A stretch of 64,000 bases of DNA from an uncultured Saprospiraceae bacterium (lineage in GTDB: Bacteria; Bacteroidota; Bacteroidia; Chitinophagales; Saprospiraceae): NCBI GenBank assembly GCA_938016265.1, contig CALLWB010000091.1, positions 1-64,000 on the forward strand, read 5' to 3'. Both the position numbers and the translations under genes were made by a program. The notes under the pieces are model-generated. The model made no database searches and had not been told where the DNA came from. It worked only from the letters and a program-made list of their open reading frames with translations. Below are positions 55,890 to 63,126 of this stretch, one piece after another (position 1 is the stretch's first letter; the number at the start of each line of letters is the position of its first letter).

Positions 55890-56741
55890 ATGAAAGAGCT
55901 TAAAATATTATTTCCTACAGATTTTTCTAATCCTTCATCTCAAGCTTTACGTTATGTTTTGCAATTTGCAGACAGTGCCTATTCCTCCATGGAGTTGATC
56001 CATATGATGTCCAATCCGGTCTACGGTTATGGCTATGAAGCGTCCTCCGTTATTGTAGAAGCGACAAAATCACAGGTGGAATATGCTGAAAAACAAATTC
56101 GCAAACAGTTTGACGAGGCCATGATTCAGGTGGAGACCAAGGGGATGCTAGACCACATCCCTAACATACAATATACAATTGAGTATGGAGAACCAAAGGG
56201 ATATATCTCACTTTATCAAAAAATAAATGACTTCGATTTGGTAGCGATTGGTACAAGCGGGGCAGGCAAAAAACGGCTTGGATCATTTACCTCCAATCTG
56301 CTACAACGAGTTAAATGTAATGTATTAGTGATCCCGGAGGAGACAAGGTATAAGGAAGTTCGAACCATCGTATTTGCTACAGATTTCAACGATAGCGATC
56401 CCTATTATTTGGCGGAAATGCTACGTGTTATAGAACCTTTTGAACCAACGATACATTGTGTGCACATTAAAAAACCAGGAGAGGTACAAAAGGGAATCGG
56501 GAAAGCGGGGTTACTAAAATTTGTAAAGGAAAATTTTCATTCGGTGAATATCCAGATTCATGAATTGCCAGATGATGATGTTGAAAAAGCACTCCTCGAA
56601 TTTGCAGATGGTGTTAATGCTGAATTGTTGACCATGGTTGCTCCCAAATACGGCTTTATCAAGACGTTATTCCATAAAAGCAAAACCAAAAAAATGGCTG
56701 GTATTACAGACTTACCACTTTTAGTGCTGAAAGAAAAATAA
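55890..56741 (+). CDS. Universal stress protein, tandem UspA domains (3)
   Basis: 283 residues, two UspA domains, starting ILFPTDFSNPSSQALRYVL. The loop region of the first half reads GTSGAGKKRLGSFTS, an altered ATP-binding loop. No boxed promoter was found directly upstream, so it is probably transcribed with the preceding USP gene. Confidence 0.92.
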   Translation: MKELKILFPTDFSNPSSQALRYVLQFADSAYSSMELIHMMSNPVYGYGYEASSVIVEATKSQVEYAEKQIRKQFDEAMIQVETKGMLDHIPNIQYTIEYGEPKGYISLYQKINDFDLVAIGTSGAGKKRLGSFTSNLLQRVKCNVLVIPEETRYKEVRTIVFATDFNDSDPYYLAEMLRVIEPFEPTIHCVHIKKPGEVQKGIGKAGLLKFVKENFHSVNIQIHELPDDDVEKALLEFADGVNAELLTMVAPKYGFIKTLFHKSKTKKMAGITDLPLLVLKEK

Positions 56742-56745
56742 AGCC

Positions 56746-56810
56746 TAATTAAGATCATTGACACCAGTGACTTGTATCATTTCTAAAAGACAAAAAAAAT
56801 CGGAGATTGC
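56746..56810 (+). promoter_or_regulatory. Crp/Fnr-type boxed promoter before 56835
   Basis: Proximal box GTGACTTGTATCAT (56767-56780), centre 56773.5, lies 29.5 bp from GAGATTGC (56803-56810), a poor -7 element that resembles the one at 58774. A degenerate distal box TAA-N6-TCA is centred 22 bp upstream at 56751.5. Confidence 0.5.
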
Positions 56811-56834
56811 ACATAAATCAATAAACACAAAGTT

Positions 56835-57569
56835 ATGAAACTTACCACATTTATACTGTTAATCACGATGCTTCAGACGCAAGTTTGTAATCCTGAAGAA
56901 TTTTTCCCAGAAAACTCGGTACTGTTCAATCAGACAATGGTTCCGGTATGGAGTTCCTTAAAACTTCAGGAGTACGAAGCTGCAAGAGAATACAGTAGAG
57001 AGATCCACTACAATTTTGATCAGTTGCTTGGCGACGCCTCTATTTATAAAGCAACTTGGGTGGAATTTGTACACGCTGATTTGAACCTATTGGAATATTC
57101 TCTTGAGAAAGGAGAATACGAAAATGCGATGGAGCTGGCGAACTGTATCATGGACGAATTGCATGATTGGCATACCTTGAATGAGCGCAATTATTACTTC
57201 GATAAAATATGGGATTTTGAACAAAGTTACCGGAATTTAAAAGTTGTAATCAATGACTACAAATTGAAAAATTATGAATGGAGGGAGGTTGAAAATCTTG
57301 TCGAGGAATTTAATAGCAGTTGGGAGATTGTCCGCAATACACCCGCAGACTTTAGAGGATATTATTTCATTCAATCTCCAGGAATGATAGAGTTTGTCGC
57401 AAGTAAAAATGCCATAAGTCAATGCATACAGGATTTCAATAATCAACTAGAAGATGCTGACAGAGGGTACCTTGCGGAGATATGCAATGAAGTAGAACCC
57501 AATTTAGTCAATCTTGTCAAAGTATTTGGCAATCATCAATTAATCCAGGCAACAGCAAGCATTGATTAA
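56835..57569 (+). CDS. Secreted or lipid-anchored helical protein of unknown function
   Basis: 244 residues. The N-terminal hydrophobic stretch (about 3-14) is followed by QTQVCNPEE, which could be a weak lipobox or a cleaved signal. The rest is helical, rich in Glu, Asn and Tyr, with paired helices at about 40-65, 80-105 and 120-165. I do not recognise the family. It sits between USP genes under a boxed promoter and so may be part of the same response. It is probably co-transcribed with the USP gene 30 bp downstream. Confidence 0.7.
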   Translation: MKLTTFILLITMLQTQVCNPEEFFPENSVLFNQTMVPVWSSLKLQEYEAAREYSREIHYNFDQLLGDASIYKATWVEFVHADLNLLEYSLEKGEYENAMELANCIMDELHDWHTLNERNYYFDKIWDFEQSYRNLKVVINDYKLKNYEWREVENLVEEFNSSWEIVRNTPADFRGYYFIQSPGMIEFVASKNAISQCIQDFNNQLEDADRGYLAEICNEVEPNLVNLVKVFGNHQLIQATASID

Positions 57570-57599
57570 CCGATTTATAACCCACGAAAATCATCAGAC

Positions 57600-58499
57600 A
57601 TGAATACGAATACCATCACTATCGGCTTTGACAACTCGGATATTGACAGTTATACCATGCAGGCTGCTAATACATTGGACAAGGCATTCTCCGTAAAAAA
57701 AATAATCTGCGCTCATGTGGAGCCAAAGTTTGATTTATGGGATGCGTTATACCACAAAGATGTATCTAAGCTAGCTTCTGAGCAAGACGAAGTATCCACC
57801 ATCAAAGAGCAGTTGGAAAAGACGCAGCAGTTTTGTCTGGATACCAAGGTAAAGGAGCATGTAGAAGTGGTTGTGAAGCACGGGAAAGTAATGAAGGAGC
57901 TCATCAATGTGCTCGAGGAAAACAATTCCAACTTATTGGTTCTGGGACAACAGCCAACACACACAGGACATGGTACCCTACTTAGGAATTTAATTAGACG
58001 CTCAAGTACCAATGTTCTACTAGTGCCAAGGGTCTCTATGCGAAAACTAAAAACGATTTTGGTAGCGCTGGATTTCTCCGAATGCTCCAACAAAGTAGTA
58101 GAATCGATCAGTGAAATTGCGAAAACAATGCAGGACCCTTTACAAGTAAAGTTTGTCCATGTAAACGCCTTGCCTTTTGATAAGGAGAAAAAAAGTCGGG
58201 AAAAGTTTAAAGAATACAGAAGAGGCTTCGCCAATGCTCTAAACAGAGCCTTCAAAAATTTAACTGAAAAATTCGAATTCCCCGAACGATGTCAGATGGA
58301 TTTTTTAGAATTAACAGCCAATTCGTCCAATTTTCACGAATCTATTATCAATGCTGCATTAGAAGAAAATGCCGATATGATCATTGTAGGTAACCTGGGG
58401 CATTCGCCCTATAAACAGTACTATTTGGGCAGTGTTGCAGAAAAATTGACGCTGTCTGACCTGCCCTGTGCTACCTTATTTGTGAAGTGTAATCAGTAA
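57600..58499 (+). CDS. Universal stress protein, tandem UspA domains (4)
   Basis: 299 residues, two UspA domains; here the second domain keeps the intact ATP loop (GNLGHSPYKQYYLGS) while the first is altered (LGQQPTHTGHG). The start ITIGFDNSDIDSYTMQAAN is less typical. It lies 30 bp after the helical protein gene and is followed by two terminators. Confidence 0.9.
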   Translation: MNTNTITIGFDNSDIDSYTMQAANTLDKAFSVKKIICAHVEPKFDLWDALYHKDVSKLASEQDEVSTIKEQLEKTQQFCLDTKVKEHVEVVVKHGKVMKELINVLEENNSNLLVLGQQPTHTGHGTLLRNLIRRSSTNVLLVPRVSMRKLKTILVALDFSECSNKVVESISEIAKTMQDPLQVKFVHVNALPFDKEKKSREKFKEYRRGFANALNRAFKNLTEKFEFPERCQMDFLELTANSSNFHESIINAALEENADMIIVGNLGHSPYKQYYLGSVAEKLTLSDLPCATLFVKCNQ

Positions 58500-58577
58500 T
58501 ACGGGTTCTTGATCAAAACTAATTTAACAGTTGATTTTGGGTAGAATGCTTCTTTTGGGGAGAGGCATACGTGAGTG

Positions 58578-58607
58578 GGCAGTCCGACTATTATGGACTG
58601 CCTTGTT
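58578..58607 (+). terminator. Intrinsic terminator of the USP operon
   Basis: GGCAGTCC (58578-58585) pairs perfectly with GGACTGCC (58595-58602), then TTGTTTT. Confidence 0.7.
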
Positions 58608-58657
58608 TTATGACTTTGTGTAAAGAAATGTTAGTCTTTTTGGGTTTTTTATAGTCA

Positions 58658-58701
58658 GCAGGCAGTTCTCAGGGAAGGGAGGAACTGTCTGCATTTTTTT
58701 T
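58658..58701 (+). terminator. Second intrinsic terminator
   Basis: GCAGGCAGTTC (58658-58668) pairs with GAACTGTCTGC (58682-58692; one G-T), then ATTTTTTTT. It lies 56 bp after the first terminator, which leaves room for a very short transcript or makes a backup stop. Confidence 0.7.
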
Positions 58702-58715
58702 ACTCTCCAACAACA

Positions 58716-58781
58716 ATGATCTAAATCAAGCGATGACATGATCAGGCTCATTGGCAGGCAGGCTTACTTTCCCTAGATTGC
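58716..58781 (+). promoter_or_regulatory. Crp/Fnr-type dual-box promoter of the hibernation factor operon
   Basis: Distal box ATGATCTAAATCAA (58716-58729) and proximal box ATGATCAGGCTCAT (58738-58751) have centres 22 bp apart. TAGATTGC (58774-58781) starts 29.5 bp after the proximal centre and is a weak -7 element. The start codon is at 58813. Confidence 0.65.
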
Positions 58782-58812
58782 AGCTATTATTAAAAATTAA
58801 AACAAAAATAAA

Positions 58813-59139
58813 ATGGACATTAAAATAGAAGCCATACAACATCCAAACCAAGAACAATTAAAAAATTACTATTCGGATATCCTTCAAAGCAAGTATGGCA
58901 ATTACGAGTTTGTCAAAAGCATTGACGTCAAGGTTAGTGAAGTACTCCATGGAAAAAGAAGGGTTGCTCTTCAAATCAAACCAGAAAAAGGAACGATGCT
59001 TTACACCCAGCACGAAGATCAAAACGAGAATAAAGCATTAACAACCGCTATTCGAAAAATGAATACCCGAATTGAAAAATACAAAGAACTACACTACAGT
59101 AGTAGCCACAAGAGCAAGTCGAACAATCAAATTGATTAA
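58813..59139 (+). CDS. Ribosome hibernation-promoting factor-like protein (short HPF/RaiA)
   Basis: 108 residues. The sequence follows the HPF/RaiA beta-alpha-beta plan: MDIKIEAIQHP at the start, a helix with YYSDILQSKY, strands SIDVKVSEVL and RVALQIKPEKG, then a helix with DQNENKALTTAIRKMNTRIEKYK. It is the short type without the dimerising tail. Such proteins bind the 30S decoding region and silence ribosomes in resting cells. The homology is moderate, so the call is probable. It leads the operon with a USP gene 18 bp downstream. Confidence 0.75.
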   Translation: MDIKIEAIQHPNQEQLKNYYSDILQSKYGNYEFVKSIDVKVSEVLHGKRRVALQIKPEKGTMLYTQHEDQNENKALTTAIRKMNTRIEKYKELHYSSSHKSKSNNQID

Positions 59140-59157
59140 TTATTAAATCCATCTTTT

Positions 59158-60000
59158 ATGAAAATTTTAGTCCCAACCGATTTTTCCGTATTTGCTGACG
59201 CGGCATTAGATGCAGCAATACTGTTTGCCCAAAAACTCAATGGAGAACTTCACTTATACCACAGTGCTAACATTCCAGATGACTGGGAAGACTTGAAAGC
59301 AGACATCCGTTACCAAGATGCCGAGAATAAAGAGGTAGCGATAAAGGTCAGAAATAAGTTTGAAAAACTTAAACAGAAAGTAGAAGCAGAAGGTGTGAAA
59401 TGCGCCTATCATTATACAGGAGGGAAATTCATTGAAAATATCACAGAAATTACTGATAAAATCGACTTTGATCTTATTATCATGGGGTCTCACGGAGCCT
59501 CTGGAAATCAGGAATGGATTATTGGATCCAATACACAAAAGGTCGTTCGGCTATTACATAAAAATGTTTTGGTGCTTAAAGATAGCTTAAGAAATCTGTC
59601 ATTTACAGACGTACTGTTTGTTACTGGCCTTGAGCCGGAAGACAAACAAGCTTTCTGGAAGTTTCTAAAATTTATGGAACCATTCAATGTGAAAAATATT
59701 CATGTAATGACGGTGAATACGAATGGCTTTTTTACTCCACCTTCCGAAAAGGCAGAAAAACGATTAAGCGAGTTTAAAAAAATTTCTAAAGAAGGTAATG
59801 TGCAAACCCACTTTTACCCAGATTATACGATCGATGCAGGTGTTCGCCATTTTACAGAAGAGTTTGGAATTGATCTGGTGGCGATATCCAATTACGTAAG
59901 ACATCCTTTTAAGCGAATATTCATAGGAAGCAATGTGGAAATGCTAGTGAATCGACTAAACGCTCCTGTGTTAACTATTGACTGGGTAAAACAAAAATAG
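59158..60000 (+). CDS. Universal stress protein, tandem UspA domains (5)
   Basis: 280 residues, two UspA domains, starting ILVPTDFSVFADAALDAAI. The first domain has a complete ATP loop GSHGASGNQEWIIGS with the canonical spacing. It is co-transcribed with the hibernation factor and probably with the metal-binding protein 42 bp downstream. Confidence 0.93.
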   Translation: MKILVPTDFSVFADAALDAAILFAQKLNGELHLYHSANIPDDWEDLKADIRYQDAENKEVAIKVRNKFEKLKQKVEAEGVKCAYHYTGGKFIENITEITDKIDFDLIIMGSHGASGNQEWIIGSNTQKVVRLLHKNVLVLKDSLRNLSFTDVLFVTGLEPEDKQAFWKFLKFMEPFNVKNIHVMTVNTNGFFTPPSEKAEKRLSEFKKISKEGNVQTHFYPDYTIDAGVRHFTEEFGIDLVAISNYVRHPFKRIFIGSNVEMLVNRLNAPVLTIDWVKQK

Positions 60001-60042
60001 ATAAGCCTTTTGAGGACTATACATCAATTTAAATAAACAACA

Positions 60043-60324
60043 ATGCCTACTAAAAACTATACTATTCTAAATTTGAAATGTGGTGGATGTCCCAACCATA
60101 ATCATCCTGTTCAAGAGTTAAAATGTGGAGGCTGTTCTAGCCAGATAGAAGACAAGCTAGCTAGGATAAAAGGTGTTTCTAATGTTAAGGTAGACAAGAA
60201 GAACAGCATAGTGCAATTTGATTATTCGGAGGACCGCCAGTTGGAGACCGTTGCCGATTCATTGCAGAAGATGGGATATCCCTTAGTTACTACAAAAGAA
60301 ACAGATACATGGCACTTTGGGTAA
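60043..60324 (+). CDS. Heavy-metal-associated (HMA) domain protein with duplicated CGGC motif
   Basis: 93 residues. From about residue 23 a standard HMA fold is visible: ELKCGGCSSQIEDKLARIKGVSNVKVD, then VQFDYSEDRQ. Unusually, a second LKCGGC stands 16 residues earlier, followed by a His/Asn-rich PNHNHP segment, so up to four Cys and two His could bind metal. Such small proteins carry Cu(I) or Zn and deliver it to ATPases. It converges with the response regulator gene, whose stop is 9 bp away. Confidence 0.85.
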   Translation: MPTKNYTILNLKCGGCPNHNHPVQELKCGGCSSQIEDKLARIKGVSNVKVDKKNSIVQFDYSEDRQLETVADSLQKMGYPLVTTKETDTWHFG

Positions 60325-60333
60325 GGAAAATGC

Positions 60334-61371
60334 CTATTGAGGCATGTCCTTGAGTGCTTCTTTTTCAAGCACAATAATCTTACCCTTTTCAATTTGGACA
60401 AACCCTTCACTCTTAAAACCGGAAAGGGTTCTGATCAGGGTTTCTTTGGCTGTTCCTGCAGCAGAAGCGAGTTCTTCTCTGCTTGCACTGATTTCGTTGT
60501 TCTCATTCATCAACATTAGGAGTGCTCGCGCGACTTTGCGCCTTACAGAACTATAGGCAAATTCGATCAATTGTTGTTCTACTTCATTGGTTTTGTTGGC
60601 CATGATCTTTATAAAATGGGCAGCTACTTCCCGATTGTTAAACAACAACAGCTTGAAGTCATCCTTAGGGATCAGACGCACCTCTGAAGGTTCCAGGCAA
60701 ACTGCATTGTCAACATATTTGTAGTCCGTCAACAGTGGGAAGTAGCCCAAAAACTGGCCTGGTTCATAAATTGTTGTGGTCAATTCCTTTCCAAATTCAT
60801 TAGTTTGAGTGGATTTTATTTTGCCGGATACCAGGTAGAATAACCAACGTGGATTTTGTCCTTCTTCATAAACCATATCTTTTGTAGAGAAGGATCTAAG
60901 CTCTCTGTCCAACGTTAAATTTTCGAGTCCTTGGTTGGCTTTTGCTTCGGAGAAAAAGTGCTGGAGTCCTTGCTCGGTATTGTCGTAAGAGTGCTTGAGC
61001 TGCTCACTTTTGGCCAGCCGAATTTGGATAGATTCTAGCAATTCTGTATCGTCAAACGGTTTGGTGATGTAGTCATCTGCTCCTAGTCCCATTCCTTTTC
61101 TGAAATCGGTTTTTTCTGCTTTGGCAGTAAGGAAAATGAATGGAATATCTCTAGACGCTGGATGCTGATTCAGGATTTTCAAGGTCCCAAAACCGTCTAA
61201 TTCTGGCATCATGACATCACACAATATAAGGTCTGGTCGATGTTCTAGTGCCTTTTTTACACCTTCCTTGCCATTGGGCGCCTGAAATACTTCGTATTGG
61301 GCCAATTGCAGAATTTCACAAAGGTTATCTCTAACCTCAAAGTTGTCTTCAATGACTAATATCTTTTTCAT
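60334..61371 (-). CDS. Response regulator: receiver fused to Crp/Fnr DNA-binding module
   Basis: 345 residues. The receiver spans 1-120 with acidic residues E8/D9, the phosphorylated D52 (LILCDVMMPELDG), T82 and K104. A cyclic-nucleotide-binding-type beta roll follows (about 155-265, FLGYFPLLTDY). A Crp-type winged helix ends the protein (about 275-335, with SREELASAAGTAKETLIRTLSGFKSEGFV as recognition helix region). No Cys cluster for an Fe-S centre is seen, so sensing must come through phosphorylation. It overlaps the end of the PAS kinase gene by 23 bp. It is the likely binder of the TGA-N6-TCA boxes. Confidence 0.92.
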   Translation of the reverse strand: MKKILVIEDNFEVRDNLCEILQLAQYEVFQAPNGKEGVKKALEHRPDLILCDVMMPELDGFGTLKILNQHPASRDIPFIFLTAKAEKTDFRKGMGLGADDYITKPFDDTELLESIQIRLAKSEQLKHSYDNTEQGLQHFFSEAKANQGLENLTLDRELRSFSTKDMVYEEGQNPRWLFYLVSGKIKSTQTNEFGKELTTTIYEPGQFLGYFPLLTDYKYVDNAVCLEPSEVRLIPKDDFKLLLFNNREVAAHFIKIMANKTNEVEQQLIEFAYSSVRRKVARALLMLMNENNEISASREELASAAGTAKETLIRTLSGFKSEGFVQIEKGKIIVLEKEALKDMPQ

Positions 61372-62590
61372 AATGCGTGGGGAGATTTACAAAAAATGTA
61401 GTGCCTTTATTGACTTCACTCTCAAAGTGGATGCTGCCATTCAGCAGTTCTGTATATTGTTTTACTATGTTTAATCCTAAGCCAGTTCCCTGTATCGTTT
61501 CCACATTTGAGGCTCTGAAAAATCGGTCAAACATATAAATTTGCTCTTCTTTGGGAATACCCATTCCTTGATCTGTAATTTGAAATTCAACTAGATCATT
61601 GACTAACTTTATTTTGCAGATAATCAACTTTTCTGAATACTTTACAGCATTAGAAAGTAGATTAAATAGAATGTTTTTTAAAATATTCTTGTCAGTATGA
61701 ATAAACTCGATATTCGGATCGATTTGCTTTTGGATAGCCTGATTAGGTTTTAATAACCCTGCTAATTCATCAATAACCAAATCTACTAAATTTGCGATAT
61801 TAATTGGGTCTTTTACAACATTTACCTTGCCTTCTTCAAGTTTACCCAAGGACAAAAAATCATTTAAAATCCCAGTGAGATTTCCTACTGCAGATTTAAT
61901 TCTATTGACGTGTTTTTCTCGTTTTTCGTTCTGGTCTTCCTTGGTATACTTTCCTATTAAGCTAGCGGAAGATAAAATGGTACTCAAGGGCGTTCGGAAT
62001 TCATGGGATGCCATGGAGACAAATCTGGATTTCAATTCACCTAGGTCTTTTTCTTTTTGGAGTGCAATAGAAAGCTCTTCTTCGTTTTCTACTAGTTTTT
62101 TGTTGGTGGATAGTAGTTCGTTGACAACTTCCTCCAATTCGTTTGTTCTTTGTTCGACAGTTTCTTCTAGCGTTTCATTCAACTTCAATAGGCGTTTTTC
62201 CGCTTCTTTTACATCAGTCAAGTCATGAACAATTCCTGTATAAACGACTCTATTGTTAAGAATTACCTCACTAACTGAGAGTCTGAAAGGAAAGTGTGTG
62301 CCATTTTTTTTTCTGCCTGGTACTTCCCTGCCAGTACCGATGATCTTTGGTTTTCTTGTTTCATGATAATTTCTAAGATATCCATCATGTTCTGAATGAT
62401 ACGGATCTGGCATCAGCATCTTAACATTTTTTCCCAGTACTTCTTCCTGAGAATATTGGAATAAGTCGGCAGCCGATTTATTCATTTGCTCAATAATGCC
62501 TTTATCATTGATGGTAATAATTCCATCAATTGCAGTGTCAATTATCGACTTCAGCAATAAAGCCATGTTGTCATTGTCCCGAGGTTTCAT
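61349..62590 (-). CDS. FixL-like PAS histidine kinase, predicted haem oxygen sensor
   Basis: 413 residues from the ATG at 62590 (a TTG lies one codon upstream). PAS domain about 8-125, a coiled coil (about 127-185), HisKA with H196 in SMASHEFRTPLS, and HATPase_c with NLLSNAVKYSE, DQGMGIP and GTGLGLNIV. The PAS domain carries EHDGYL with His68 and IIGTGR with Arg88, spaced exactly 20 as are His200 (haem ligand) and Arg220 (oxygen contact) of Bradyrhizobium FixL. Kinase activity would therefore respond to oxygen. There is no membrane segment, so it is cytosolic. Its partner is the overlapping receiver-Crp/Fnr gene. Confidence 0.9.
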   Translation of the reverse strand: MKPRDNDNMALLLKSIIDTAIDGIITINDKGIIEQMNKSAADLFQYSQEEVLGKNVKMLMPDPYHSEHDGYLRNYHETRKPKIIGTGREVPGRKKNGTHFPFRLSVSEVILNNRVVYTGIVHDLTDVKEAEKRLLKLNETLEETVEQRTNELEEVVNELLSTNKKLVENEEELSIALQKEKDLGELKSRFVSMASHEFRTPLSTILSSASLIGKYTKEDQNEKREKHVNRIKSAVGNLTGILNDFLSLGKLEEGKVNVVKDPINIANLVDLVIDELAGLLKPNQAIQKQIDPNIEFIHTDKNILKNILFNLLSNAVKYSEKLIICKIKLVNDLVEFQITDQGMGIPKEEQIYMFDRFFRASNVETIQGTGLGLNIVKQYTELLNGSIHFESEVNKGTTFFVNLPTHYEKDISH

Positions 62591-62594
62591 CAAC

Positions 62595-62659
62595 TGATTT
62601 TTATCATTTTATCTGATGACTGTTGTCATCGATAAAGGTAAGCCTTTGACTTAACTTTG
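62595..62659 (+). promoter_or_regulatory. Crp/Fnr-type dual-box promoter of the CBS-USP operon
   Basis: Distal box CTGATTTTTATCAT (centre 62600.5) and proximal box ATGACTGTTGTCAT (62616-62629, centre 62622.5) are 22 bp apart. A perfect -7 element TAACTTTG (62652-62659) starts 29.5 bp after the proximal centre. The distal box ends 5 bp from the divergent kinase start codon, so binding may also repress the kinase gene. Confidence 0.75.
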
Positions 62660-62683
62660 AGAGAACAATTAAAATAATTTATT

Positions 62684-63124
62684 ATGAACTTATTAGCACC
62701 TGTTTCTACAATTATGACTGAAAACCTGATCACTGTTGGTCCTGAAGACAATATGAAAAAGGTTCAGGAAGTTTTCGAGTCAGAAAATATCCATCACCTC
62801 CCTGTCCTTGACAAAGGGCGTTTAGTTGGGATGGTTAGTAAATCTGATTATCTATTTTATCGTCGCGGATTTGTAAAGGATCAAGCGGCAAACCACCTTG
62901 ACCAACTAAGGTTGAAAACCGGCAAAGTCAAAGAAATCATGACTAAAGGCATGGGAAAACTAGAACCTTCAGATCGAATTCAGGCAGCTGTCGAGGTATT
63001 TAAAGAAAACTTGTTTCATGCTATTCCTATAGTAGAAGACGGATTTCTAAAAGGGATCGTCACCACCTTAGACATCATCAATCATCTATCGAAAGATATT
63101 TCAAATTCCGAACAAATTGCTTAA
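62684..63124 (+). CDS. Two-CBS-domain protein
   Basis: 146 residues made of a CBS pair: TENLITVGPEDNMKKVQEVFESENIHHLPVLD, LVGMVSKSDYLF, then MTKGMGKLEPSDRIQAAVEVFKENLFHAIPIVEDG and LKGIVTTLDI. CBS pairs bind adenine nucleotides and sense energy charge. It is the first gene of a rightward operon, 2 bp before a USP gene, under a dual-box promoter divergent from the kinase. Confidence 0.93.
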   Translation: MNLLAPVSTIMTENLITVGPEDNMKKVQEVFESENIHHLPVLDKGRLVGMVSKSDYLFYRRGFVKDQAANHLDQLRLKTGKVKEIMTKGMGKLEPSDRIQAAVEVFKENLFHAIPIVEDGFLKGIVTTLDIINHLSKDISNSEQIA

Positions 63125-63126
63125 TT

